From: Diospyros lotus
Lineage: Eukaryota > Streptophyta > Magnoliopsida > Ericales > Ebenaceae
Direction of reading: 5' to 3'
DNA: 64,000 nucleotides
NCBI RefSeq assembly: GCF_014633365.1
Contig: NC_068350.1
Span: 12,563,787 to 12,627,786 of the forward strand
Shown: positions 20,591 through 32,847 of the stretch, piece after piece
Position numbering within the stretch: position 1 is the stretch's first letter
Layout of the letters: each line of letters opens with the position of its first letter
Made by a program: the position numbers and the translations under genes
The notes under the pieces: generated by a model
Told to the model about the DNA's origin: nothing
The model's input: the letters and a program-made list of their open reading frames with translations, nothing else
The model's database searches: none

Positions 20591-23500
20591 CAAACTTGGT
20601 TTATCGTGAGTGTTTTTACTTAAAACTTAGTTTTATTTTGAGTGGTTCAACCCAATACTTGATTTGTTTTATACAAACGATTTGACTTGCGATAGGTTGA
20701 TTTCATGTGGCAGATTCGTTTTGAATTGTTTTATACTTGTGCATTGAATTTCGTGTGTTATAAATTCATGCATTGAAAAGTTGATTTTATATGATGCATG
20801 TTGTGTATTACAACATTGACATGTTTATGTGTTATCCATGTGGGATGTGGGTTGTCAACCTGTGTTGCGGCACTTGAGTGATGGCATTCGGAATGCGTGC
20901 CAAGGGTTAATCCTATGTGACCCACTTGAGACGGAGCTGAGACGAACTTCACCCTATGGTACTCAAGTGGTAGGGCTAAGAGTGGACACCACCTTGGTTG
21001 TTGGCTCAAGTGTCGGGACTAAGAATGGACACCACCCCATGTTCCTTTGAGAAATAACATTATTGACTAGGTGGAAGTTGATTCCGAGGATAGTGCTGAT
21101 CTTTTTGTGGCCAGGGTTGTGTTGAGATCTGGAATGCTTTTGAGTGGAAGCGTAATGCCTAACATGATATAGGAGTGATACCTGGGTTCATGCATTGAGG
21201 TTGTTCCTCTTAAGCAGGATTGTGTTATGCAAATGTGTCGATGTGGTCGGTTGCCTTTAGAGAGATTGCATTTTTCCCAGTTAGGGTTAAGTGTTGTGTG
21301 GGATTGTAACGCCTCATCTCGCACAGGCGCGTCATTATAAGGGAATCATCGGGAATCTTTTTTTTTCCAAGTTCATCACACACGGTGCTTCGAGAACAAC
21401 CTTCACATGCAGATAAGATCTCGAAAAATCCTAGTCTTGCTCGTTTAACTAACAAGACCAATAATCTTAAACTAAACGAGTCATACAATAACACAGCGGA
21501 TATAATAACATTAAAATGCCGTGGCCTTTCACGAGATTCTTACATAGTATTTTCACAACAAAATACGTTGTACAAAGTTAACAAATGATAACAACATTAT
21601 CATATTGCCGTTCATACATATATCAAAGTAAATACTATCGCCTCAAAATGCTACAACAGCTATCATACTAAGCACTATTGGCCTTTAACTGGCCACGTCC
21701 TCGCCTTTACAGCAATCCCTGGCTGGAACGTTAAATGTTCCAGGGTCATAACCCAGATTAGATGATAAAACATCTAAATGGTGACATGATACAATTTATT
21801 GAATGCATGAAACACACACGGGCATGGCATATACAGACAACAACATGCAACACGTCTAACTTGAAAAAATCTCCCTGGCATACTCAACCTCTCGTGGAAA
21901 ATCCATTCCACACGCCTTTGGAGTTGACCTTACCGCGACATACTTAATTCTTAAGTGCCCTATCGTGTTACCCGATCACTGGGATTAACCTTGCCCCTTC
22001 CCGTCCCCCACGGACATAACAACGACACAAAAATCAATACCCCGATGATATGAAAAACCACATGCCATGCACCAACTCTTTTATAAGTAAAAACAGTTGA
22101 TGCAATGTACCACATGTTTAATATGCATACGATGCCACAAGTGCATAAGTAAAACGCCTACACAATATAACCCAAAATTCAGAGGGTATAATTGCTTGCG
22201 GGAACTTGTTTAAACACATGTAACCTAAGCTCAGGAGGGTAGAACTGCTCACCTAAACCCATTACACACACACCAAATCATTTTCAAGACAAAGGGTAAG
22301 ACTAGAATCAAACCACTCACCTTATTTGAAAAGTTGATTTGTGCCTCGATATGCGTTCCCAAACAATTTTTCTCACCAAAATATCCAAAATTTTACTAAA
22401 TCTCCAAATCCTATTTTTCTAGGATTTTTTGGCATTTTTCTCCATTTTTTTTTCTTTTTTCTTTTTTTTTTATCTTTTCCTATTCATCTTCTTCATCTTC
22501 TGTTTTTTGCACCAGCACCAGCTTGCAACGCTCGCACGCACAACGCGCACCAGCTGCCCTTGCCACCTGCCACCGACCTTGCCGGTTGTCACAACGACCG
22601 TCGCTAGCAGTTGCTTGCGACCGCCTTTGGCCACGACTGGTTGCTGCTTCGGCGTAACCGCCTGTGGCCATGGATGCCATGGTCGCACTAGCTTCCCCCG
22701 GCCGCCTCTCAGGCCTCCACTGAGCCCGTTGGTCACCGACATACCTTGCTGGGCCATCGCTTTGGCCGCTGCCGACTACCCCAGCTCGTTGCCTTCTCCT
22801 TCGCAGAGCTGCCATGGCCGCGGCTAGTAGCCATGGTTGCTATTCGCCCATTACGACCAGCTTCGGCAGCTTTCATGGTCACCATTTCGACTCCCGGCTT
22901 CTCCCTCGATCACTTGGTGGTTGCTCTTTGCCAAGCGTTCTCTCAGCCAACGTCTCTCTACAACTTCTCTGCTTCCATTTCATTGCCATTTCCTTCTTCA
23001 TTTTCTTCCCTCAATCTCTTCCACTCATCCTCTATTTATAGAGGCTCCACCGCCTCAAATTGCCTTGGCCATTACTCTAACCTCCCACTTGCATCAAAAC
23101 TTAATCCTCAAGTTTGCTACCCCTATAATAATTCGATTTCTTAGCCTGATTCGCTGCTGCATTTTAGTTGTACCGAAAACTGTCTTTGATTTGACTTATT
23201 TCAATGTCATAAATCCCGTTTTGATATGCTTGATGACTTCATACCCTTTTTTTTAGACATCTAAGTCCCGAGGCATTCCCTCTCACTGATTTGGCGACTT
23301 ATTTTGCTATCACAACCATTTTTCGATATCCCAGACTCATTCAAACAACGTGACAACCAAATGAAACATGGGGTATTATATTCATCCACAATATACCTTT
23401 TCTTCCAGGGATACTCATATTCCGGGGCATTCCCTTCAATTGATTCGGTTGTTTATAACTCCCAGAAATTATACTTAAACCCCAAAACTTCTAATAATTT

Positions 23501-24078
23501 CATTTTTGCCCCTAGATAAATTACTTTTGAACCCTTTGAAAATTCTTAGGTATTACAGGGATTCTCTTGGCCTGGGACATGTTGAGATTTGTCAATTTTA
23601 TTCATGATTTTGCATATATTCATGAAAATGTTTTAAACTCTCACTTAAATGATTCATCATCTAATTTGGACTTTATCCCTAAAATATTTAAACGTTCCAG
23701 GTGAAAGTAGCAGCGCCAGAGGAAAGGAAGTTCTTAAGATGTAGCTGATAGCTACATATTAGATCTTTTGTAGGTCTTTTATTATGTACGAGATATTCAA
23801 CTGTAGGTATATTATTTTGATGATGTCAAGTTAAACTTCGATGATACAATTTCTATATTATGAATAAAAGAATTACGGTTGTGTATTATCGAGGTTTCGA
23901 TCTTACTTTTGCCGATGTGATTGATATTACCTGTCTTAGCACATTGTTTTAAGTTGATATGCTGAAAATGTAGTTTAGCATTGCCAAGGGTTAATTTAGG
24001 TTGAGTGTATGTTGAAAAAAAAATATCCTCGAAATAATTCCATATTAACGCACGCTTGGAAAAAACGAAGCGTTACAT
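20591..24078 (+). repeat. Forward LTR sequence split by other insertions
   Basis: The TR-GAG and solo-LTR target duplications show that 13958-14052, 20591-21304 and 23563-24078 were once contiguous. This host sequence ends GAAGCGTTACA, like a chromovirus-type LTR, and has the two-hairpin module at 23645-23700. No primer site follows, so it is the end of a 3' or solo LTR. Its 5' end is unclear. Confidence 0.5.
21305..23557 (-). mobile_element. Solo LTR, antisense, 2253 bp
   Basis: Ends TGTAACGCC and GGTATTACA, flanked by a 5-bp duplication GGGAT (21300-21304 and 23558-23562). On the minus strand it starts TGTAATACC, as in the related forward LTR at 11035. The two-hairpin module is present in antisense (21723-21777). 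No internal domain remains, so it arose by LTR-LTR recombination. Open frames at 22341-23256 run against the LTR and are not genes. Confidence 0.85.
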
Positions 24079-24607
24079 AAACAAACAAGAAATCAACAAA
24101 TAAAACTACCACTTAGTCACACAAAGAACAAAAACATAGTTAATGAAGGCAAATAATAACAGTTAACCCTAGTTTTAGCAACATGCAATGGTTACAACCA
24201 CAGTGTAACCCCCAATCCTAATGGCCACCCTCACACGATGGGCTGTTAGCTTCTGGAATTTAAATCGGGGTTAAAGTATTTCTCACTGAGGGGACTGATT
24301 TTACAGTCCGTAAATGAAAGAGAGATGGGGAAATCAAACCTTGTAGGAATGATAGGCTTGTTGATTTGAGCACATTGTTCGGAGTCGCGTTTGTTGAAGT
24401 CCCATGCGCCGTTGCTAGAGCTACTACGCCCCTCCCCTAGAGTAACCATGGGCCGCCAACCACTGGAGGTTCAAGCCTCGCGCGCCATACCTACAAGTGC
24501 TTCGTCTCGACGTCCGGAGACCAACGAAAGGTCTCATGCACCCTAATATGAATGGTGCATGGATTTGCAAAACCTCCCAGAATCGAAACCGGGCTCTGAT
24601 ACCAGTT
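24079..24607 (-). other. Leader of an antisense retroelement, non-coding
   Basis: On the minus strand this follows the LTR at 24608-27280 and begins with the primer site at 24593-24604 (TGGTATCAGAGC, a perfect initiator-Met primer site). The only frame (24246-24449, minus) has no recognisable domain. The element seems to be cut off at 24079 where a forward LTR ends. Confidence 0.5.
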
Positions 24608-25182
24608 TGTTGTGAAAATACCTCGCAAAATCCAAAAACCCACGAAATTAGATCAAAGAAAAACTAAAAAATAGTGAGTTAAAACCAAAACGACAAATAG
24701 AAAAAACCAAAGCAAAAGAACTACCTGTTGTGCTCCGATGAATCTTCGGTAATGGAAGAGATAAAGGTAGGGCTTCAAGGCTCAGATTGATCGGTCCAAG
24801 ACCTACTAAGGTAAAACCAAGAATCGATCCCAAGGAAAACCCAAAACCCTTAGATCAAACTCAAATCTGCCCAAATCGGAAGATAATAACCCTAACCCAA
24901 GAATGAATATCAATAGCTACTCATTTTCTCCTCTTTGGCTATCTTTCTCACTTTCCCTCTATCTTTTCTCGCCCATTCAAAAAGCCACCCCCATAAACAC
25001 AATATATGTAGATAACTATCGAAGAACCAGATAGCATCTCACAAAGATAAGGATAAACTCCCTAGGTATCTAGAAGAGATGAGATGAGGGTGAGGGAAAA
25101 AGGGGAGAAACAAACTGGATTTGAATGACGACAACCAAGTCTCCAGCAACTTCAAATAGGCTAGATCAAATAAGATGACTGA

Positions 25183-26964
25183 CACTACAAAAAATTTGGT
25201 TTTTAGCGGCGGTTTTTGTGGCATTTAGCGACGGTTTTTAACCGCCGCTAATATAGCCGTCGTGTGGCATTTAATTGCAGTTTTTAGCAACCGCTGGTAT
25301 AACCATCGTTAAGTGATATTTTTAGAGACAGTTTCTAAACCGCTGTAACTAGCAACGGTTCTTTTGAATTTAGCAGCGGTTTCATAAACCGTCGCTATTG
25401 TTAAATGCCTTAGGGGCGGTTTCTTAAACCGCCGCTATTGTTTAATGTTTTAGCGGCGGTTATAAAACCACCACTAAATGAATAATATACAAAAATCTAG
25501 CGGCGGTTGTGAAAACCGCCGCTATATTTTTTCACGGTGTTCATTTGGCGACGGTTTGTAAACCGCCGCCAAATGAACTTATTTTTTAAATTATAGAGGT
25601 GGTTTACAAACCACCGCTAAATGAATTCATTAAAAATATAGCAGCGGTTTTAAAACTGTAGCTATATTCAATAATACCTGCTTATTACCTGTGTACCTAA
25701 ATGACCTACCTGATTACCTGTGTACCTAAATGACCCATAAATATCCAAATTCACAAACACAATATCTCCATCTATTTAATCAATAAATTATAAAGATTCC
25801 AACTTAAATATCCAAACATGTAACATATCAAAGTCTAATCAAAATAGACTTACATATCAAAATGAAATTTAAAAAGTTTAGAAGTCAAGTTGTTCAAATA
25901 TTTTAACAGTACATCAATTTTGTTGGTTTGGAGGTTGTGGTGGATCATGAAAGTTATGACTAGATATCGAAGACCACCTTCCCGCTGGTCAAGCTTGTCC
26001 ACTATTTGCATCCAGTACCTGAAATAATTAAAATTGTATTAGATGTATACAAAATATAAAAACATACTCTTAAAAGTATTTGTAGGCATAAACATAAACA
26101 TAAACAATCAATTAAAATGAAAAATAAAAAATAATAATTTTAGAATTAACATGCCATTGAATTGAGCATCGCAACAATCTCAGGTGGTATATTCGCCACA
26201 ACGTTTGTCAAAAGAAAACTCATTACACCTTGAAAATTTTGCAGCTGTGACTCTAAACTTTGAACATTTTGTTTATTAGTTTGTAATTCTTCTGTTAAAA
26301 AGTTCACTTGTTCTTGATATGATGGACTGGTATTATTGGAAGATGAAGATCTCCCATTCAATTGACTAGCGGTCCCAAAAACTTGATTTGGATTCGGACC
26401 AAATCCCAAACCTCGAACTCGGCCTAAGTGTTTTTTTCCTAGCACTTGAGCAAGTGAATCGTGTAAGAAGACTGACTGTGGAGATGTGCCTTGACTCTCA
26501 ATGTCAAAAATTTTGTCTTGTATATGTATGGATTAAAAAACATTATCAATATCAATAACAATAAAACACCAGCAAATCAACTCACAAAAAATTTTCTATA
26601 TAAATATGGATGTTTTTCTACTTGACATAAAATTCCCCTATCAAATTGGAAATCAACTGATGTCATAAATTTTGAACATTACAACAAAGTGAAGTGAAAG
26701 AAATGAATTGACAGATAAGATATGGCCATCATCAAGCTGATTACACAACAGTGGCACTCACATTGCCACAATGCATATTTTGATATCAGCACATGCAAAA
26801 CAACTTCGATGTTTTTGATTATTTGATTATCCTTAAAATTTAACGACGGTTTTATTGAAACCGTCGCAAAATGTTACAAAAAACACCGCGAAAACTGCAC
26901 TTTGTGACGGTTTTTAAAACCGCTGCAAAGAAACCGTCGCTAAAATGCTATTTTTTTTGTAGTG
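25183..26964 (-). mobile_element. CACTA (En/Spm) element, deleted, 1782 bp
   Basis: Ends CACTACAAAAAA and TTTTTTTGTAGTG are perfect CACTA-type inverted repeats. The 3-bp flanks TGA and TAA differ by one transition. The subterminal regions (about 25200-25680 and 26840-26945) hold many AGCGGCGGTTT / AACCGCCGCT motifs in both orientations, as expected of transposase-binding repeats. A fragment of an En/Spm protein is kept inside. Most of an autonomous element is missing. Confidence 0.88.
26146..26530 (-). pseudogene. En/Spm plant transposase fragment (Transposase_24-like C-terminus)
   Basis: The minus-strand frame reads through SLAQVLGKKHLGRVRGLGFG, which matches the conserved end of the plant Ptta/En/Spm transposase family (Pfam Transposase_24). 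A glutamine-rich coiled coil follows (QEQVNFLTEELQTNKQNVQS), then the terminus at 26146. The upstream part of the gene is missing. It sits within CACTA inverted repeats, which agrees with its identity. Confidence 0.72.
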
Positions 26965-27280
26965 TAATGGGCTAATAGAGATGAGTAATTGGCTAATATG
27001 CTAGATAAAGATAAGGAGAATAATGGGCTTTAGATAAGTAAGCTAATGGGCTTAGATCAAAATAAGTTGGGTTTGGTTCTTGTTTTGAGCAACTGGGTCA
27101 AGCTCGCTTTACTCAAAAAACAAGATAAACTTACTTGAGTCATCTTTTTATCGGGCTTCTTGTAAGTGGGTTTGGACCTTTCTTTAAATTTATCAATTTC
27201 GGACCGAAACCTATGATAGTTTTATACTTATCTGATCTTACCATCATTGCCTTGGACTTGTTGGGTATCACATCCCAACA

Positions 27281-28560
27281 GGTTTCTTCAAGACAGAAAA
27301 ACAAGATGAGAAGCTGGACAATACATGCAGCCAAAAGAACAAATGAGAAGGAGAAAGTGCAACAGCGAAAAGAAAAGCCCCCTATATCTGTGTTCATACA
27401 ATTTCTTTTTGTATTGAGAATACATTAGATAAGAGCAGTTAGACCAAAACAAACAAGAATCACATCTTCTATCTTTTTAACAAAACATATCTCCTGAAAA
27501 TACGAATTACCATACTTTTACAGCCATGCTTTGACCAAGTAGTGCTCCGACCATCTAAATACAAACTATCTTAAATCACTTGAAGTATTCTAGAAATTAA
27601 AATCTTACCTCCAACAGGGTAAAACTGCAATGCAAGTAAGATCCTTTCATAAACTTAATTGGCTATAAATTAATTTTTTAAGGTTATAGAGAAGGTTAAT
27701 TTCGTAGTTTTTCAGGTCAGGGACATGTGGCCGAGGATGCTTCTCCAAGGTTGTTTGCCAGTTCACTTTGTGCTAGCGAGCGGTAAATGTATTTTAATAT
27801 TTACTTGATTTTAGACTCAAAAAGATAGCAAGTTTCTGCCTAAAATCAGTCTAAATTAAAGAGTTTAGGTTGAGTTGCTGGATTGAATTGAACATTCCGC
27901 TGGCCTTGTAAATTAGGTAATTCTTATTGCTATTATTGATGATAATTAACCAAATGCTCTTTTAAGTGTGCATTTGTTGAATTTATAGGGTACACGCAAT
28001 TACCCGTTTAAATTATTTTAAGGACATTTTAATTTCAAACTTGATGAATTCAATTAACCGATGTAAAAATCTATTCAATCTTTTTTTTTTTTTTATTGAT
28101 ATCATAATTAAGTTGGTTTCTACTTTGTAGACTGTTCAAATTAACAGCTGTATAGGAATGTGACAAATTAATTCAGGATATATATATATACACCCAGCTA
28201 GCATTATAAGTATAAATGTGCTTGCAGATGCACAGTTCAAAACCAGCTGGATCGAAAACAATAATTTCAAGATTACTATAAGGCTTGTGTGGGAAAAAAT
28301 CAGAACACTCATTAATTCAACCATAGCACATTTCTTAATTAACTAGTTAATCATGGGGAGAAACCCACAGAATTTTCTTATTGATAAATCTTGTTTTTGA
28401 TCACTTTCGTAAGGAAAAACGACATTGCAGCAACACATTAAATTGCTGTCATCTACATAGGATTCCATTGACAAAATGCCCTAAACACGAGGACTTTCAT
28501 ATATAGCTAGAAAGCCATATATATCAACTGAAGCAAAATCCAGGTTCACAGAGAAATTAT
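27281..28560. other. Intergenic region and laccase promoter side
   Basis: AT-rich, with a poly-T run (28081-28094) and TATATATATATA near 28179-28190. Nearer the gene, TATATA motifs at about 28499-28506 and 28518-28524 are candidate TATA boxes, 40-60 bp before the ATG. Short frames at 27135-27428 lie on both strands and look spurious. Confidence 0.5.
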
Positions 28561-31500
28561 ATGGAGCATCGTGTTGGAGCCTTGATCCTTTTTTCATGCT
28601 TGTTTGCAGTGTCGGTTGAGGGCAGGGTTCGTCGCTACAAGTTTAACGTGAGTACATCATTAGTAGTAGAACTACATTCTAAAGTTAAGAGTTATCTTTA
28701 TATATATTACTACATTCTATAGGACTTGGTTTGGCTTTTATATTAATCTGCAAATCAATGTCAAAATTAGCTCTCAAATTTAGATTTAGAATCGAACAAA
28801 ATTGATCAAATCACACTAGTTTGGATATTGGTTCCAAAATCTACCCAGACCCACTAGTACTTCTAGTTAATGAAATATATATATAACAGGTACGATAGGC
28901 CTCTTAAAGCCTGTTATTTGGTCATTTGTTATGCTTAAACTTGCCTGTTAATTATTTTATTGCTTATTCATTGCTGAAATGAGGACACATTAGAGATGAA
29001 ATTAGGGTCACTTCTATAATTTGAACAACGATGGTTACATCTTTTTGCTGCCCCAAATTATGCGACAGATTAATTAAACACAAATTATTTTCCCCTAAAG
29101 CGATTCAAATCTAATCACAAAAAAAAAAAAAAAAAACATTAAATAGATGAAGATAAGCAAATCCACATTAGATAATTATAAAGATGGTTGGTCCGTTGAA
29201 TAAATCTTTGAAAATTTTTGGAAAGGAGGGAATGGAAGGTACACCAGCAAATTATTTTAAAATTGTTGCCCGAATGACATTAATTCTTTCTGGAGGGTGA
29301 CTTGCTCAGGTGGTCATGAAAAACACTACGCTGTTGTGCTCAAGAAAGCCCATTGTCACCGTCAATGGCAAGTTTCCGGGGCCAACTCTCTATGCTAGGG
29401 AAGATGACTCAGTCCTCGTCAAGGTGGTTAACCATGTCAATTACAACGTCTCCATCCATTGGTAAGTCCTCAAATTGCCATGTCACCAAGTAACCTTAAA
29501 TACATAAAAAATTGCTATTGTTACATCATAGTGTATATCTTAAACTACATAATGATGTTTCAATGTCTAAAATGTCCTCATTTAAGATGGTGAGGCGCAA
29601 TAAAATGAGGGTTATTTATGTTATTTATATACATTATATAATCTAAATTTATATAAATGATGTATAAATAACATGACTCTAAATATATTAATGTAGTGTA
29701 GTACGTAGTAGTAAATGTTTTGTTTTTGTGGGACAGGCATGGAATTAGGCAACTGCGCACAGGATGGGCGGATGGGCCGGCGTACATCACGCAATGCCCG
29801 ATCCAACCGGGGCAGAATTACATATACAACTTCACAATCGCGGGGCAGCGGGGCACGTTGCTATGGCACGCGCACATATTGTGGCTAAGGGCGACGGTGC
29901 ACGGCGCCATCGTCATATTGCCTAAGCTTGGAGTCTCTTATCCATTTCCTAAACCCCACAAGGAAGCAATCGTTGTATTAGGTGAGCTGACTCGCCTTCC
30001 ATATATTTTTCCTACCAACCGATTAACTCACTTTAGTGGTAAAAAGATAAACTCAATCCAAAATATCTTCTTTTTTTTTTTTTAATTAATTCAGTGATGA
30101 AAAAATTGCAGGGGAGTGGTGGAAATCAGACACAGAAGTGATAGAGGAAGCTCTGAGATCAGGTTTGCCCGCAAATGTGTCGGATGCCCATACCATTAAT
30201 GGGCTTCCAGGCCCAGTACGCAATTGTCCCTCCCAAGGTATTTAATTACGAAATTATTGAAAACTAAAATATCATATGTTAAAGTCAGTGTCGAGAAAAA
30301 GGGGCGAGCACTAAAATTTCATAATTAAATGTTTAGATAGCCTTTTTTTGTATAATAAAAACTAATCCGATCCCCATTTTGTAACGGCGGCGCAGGTGGG
30401 TTCACGTTGAGCGTTGAGAGCAGCAAAAGCTACATGCTACGCATCATCAACGCTGCGCTCAACGAAGAGCTATTCTTCAAGATCGCCGACCACAATCTGA
30501 CTGTCGTCGAAGTCGATGCCACCTACGTCAAACCCTTCGAAATCGACGCCATAGTGATCTCTCCGGGCCAAACCATAAGCGTAATACTAACTGCCAGTAG
30601 ATGCTTCGGCAACTACATGGTAGTCGCCTCCACTTTCATGGACGAACCCATCGGTTTCGACAATACCACTGCCACCGCCACTCTCCACTACGTTGGCGGG
30701 CTCCCCAATTCTTCGCCCACCCGTACTGTCGTACCCGCTCACAACGCCACCCCAGTCGCCTATAACTTTCTCGAATCCCTCAGAAGCCTCAACTCGAAAG
30801 AATTTCCGGCCAAAGTCCCGGTAACAGTGGATCACTCCCTTCTATTCACTGTCGGACTTGGGATTAACCCTTGTCCAACTTGCAAAGCCAGCAATGGACT
30901 TAGACTGGTGGCTGCCATCAACAATCTCACGTTTGTGATGCCAACTACAGCTCTTCTCCAAGCACATTACTTCAACGTAAAGGGCGTCTTCACCGATGAT
31001 TTCCCCAGCTACCCCCCCTTCGCTTTCAACTACACCGGCATCCCGCCAGCGAATTCACAAACATCGAGCGGAACGAAGGTGTACCGGCTGCCTTACAATG
31101 CGACAGTGCAACTCGTGCTGCAGGATACGAGCATGATACTACCAGAGAATCATCCTTTCCATTTGCATGGATTTAATTTCTTCGTTGTTGGGAGGGGATG
31201 GGGAAATTATGATCCGAAGAAAGATCCTAAGAAATTCAACCTTGTTGATCCTGTGGAGAGAAACACAATTGGGGTGCCTTCCGGCGGATGGGTGGCCATT
31301 AGATTCCGAGCAGATAATCCAGGTAAGAATAGGTTTTCGAGGAGATTCATTTTCTTTATGATAAAAGTTACACTTTCCCACCAAACTGCTAGCTAGTTTA
31401 CATCTCTTTTTAGTATTTTTATTTCTCTTAAATAAACTACTAAATTATAGATTCAACCTTCTTCATCTATAGATTGTAAAACTTTATTCCAATAGCAAAA

Positions 31501-32110
31501 TGTATTCCCATAGCAAAAATCACAAACATACTTTCATGAAAAAGTAATTTACATCAAAATCTAAACAATGACCCATGGAAAAATAGTTTGGCAAGTCATT
31601 CTTGGTTAATCTTACCATTCACAGAAAAATTACATATATATAGAAGGAATCTTATTAGATTTGCTAGTGATTGACCTTTTTTTCCCATAATGTAAAAATA
31701 TTTCTTACATCTAATATTTATGTAGATATAATATTGTGCATATTGTTTCAATTCATGTATATTTTTTAATTAGATACAAACACAAAACTAGCATTTCTAT
31801 GCATTTGAGGATGGATTTTATTTTTTATTAAAAATTTTAAAATATGATCAAAACATTGAAAAACAAGGTGAAAAGTAATTTCTTGTGAAAAATCTTTTTG
31901 AATGAAAGTATTTAACATTGAAACAAGTGGAGACTAATTAATATATATTGGTATGAAACTAGTAATTTTCTATTGGCAGGAGTGTGGTTCATGCATTGCC
32001 ATTTGGAACTGCACACAACATTGGGGCTGAAGATGGCATTCCTAGTAGACAATGGAAAGGGCCCTAACGAGTCTGTTTTGCCACCTCCCAAGGATCTTCC
32101 CAAGTGTTAG
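28561..32110 (+). CDS. LAC14-like: Laccase (multicopper oxidase, laccase-14-like), 6 exons
   Basis: Exons are 28561-28647, 29310-29461, 29737-29981, 30112-30237, 30396-31322 and 31980-32110. All introns are GT-AG and the exons sum to 1668 bp, an intact 555-residue protein. The 152- and 245-bp exons are typical of plant laccases. Residues 1-21 form a secretion signal. The copper-binding blocks are all present: HWHG at 79-82, WHAH with H124 and H126, HPFHLH at 456-461 and HCHLELH at 518-524. C519 is the type-1 copper ligand, and L529 lies at the axial position, which favours high redox potential. Plant laccases oxidise phenols in the cell wall, as in lignin or flavonoid polymerisation. [19 protein letters not shown] and the [10 protein letters not shown] end resemble laccase-14/7-like clades. 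Two normally aromatic positions are leucine: GTLLWHAH for GTLWWHAH, and HTTLGL for HTTWGL. The substrate is inferred. Confidence 0.94.
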
Positions 32111-32847
32111 GGCAACCCTAAATTTCCATGGCCATATCAGGACAGTGATGTCAACATTTGTATATTCATCGATAGATGGAGGAAGAGGCAATGCGTCCAA
32201 AGAACATCCAACAAGAAGGGGGAAATATGGAAGTCAATATTCTTAGTAGCAGTACCATATAATTCAGTGGTTCTCTACCACTAGAAGGGTGATCGTCCCA
32301 ATCTGATATATAAGTAGGTTTGGTTTGGGAGCTCAAAGAAGTGGCAGTATTCGCTTCTCTTTTGTTGTTTATCACATGTTTGGTCTAAACTATTTTATGT
32401 TTCATGTTGATTTTTTGAAATTCTTTAAATTGGATAAAGGGTGTGAGAGTTGTCGATATAATTTTCTTCCTTATTATTTGAAGCTTGTCTTGTTAATGGG
32501 TGACATCATTATTTGTGCATTTATTTAGGGAATGACAATTTTTTTAGCAACGATAAAGTTCCTCCCTTATATTTAAAAAGTTTTTTTTTTTTTTTTCTAT
32601 AAGTAAGAATTTTATAAAAAAAAAAAACCAACACCTAAAGCAACTACAAACAAAGGCTAAGACATACACCGGACCACCAAAAACCAAGGAGAAAACACCA
32701 GCAATCACTCGGACCAAAGAAAAACAAAAACATATACAAATCTCTATTCAAATTTAAAAAGTTATAGGTTTGAGAAATGAAAACAACTACTAAAAGAAAA
32801 TATAAGTGTTAGATTACTCCTCATATTCAAATTTGACAGAGAACAAA
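32111..32847. other. Laccase 3' flank, non-coding
   Basis: Probably holds the laccase 3' UTR. Poly-T (32581-32597) and poly-A (32618-32628) runs follow, then AT-rich spacer up to the LTR of element B. No gene recognised. Confidence 0.55.

Larger units (their letters stand above)
24608..27280 (-). repeat. Antisense LTR carrying a CACTA insertion
   Basis: On the minus strand it would start TGTTGGGATG at 27280 and end TCACAACA at 24608. The primer site follows three bases on. Removing the nested CACTA element leaves about 890 bp. The proposed start is palindromic with TTGGGTATCA just inside it. No second LTR was found, so the outer limit rests on the TG...CA ends only. Confidence 0.48.

Noticed and set aside
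22341..23256. Long proline/serine-rich frames on both strands
   Set aside because: They fall within an antisense solo LTR and arise from GC-rich, repeat-biased sequence.
27135..27428. 97-residue plus-strand frame (and 85-residue antisense frame)
   Set aside because: Both strands are open over the same span with no domain or conserved motif; part overlaps the end of an antisense LTR.
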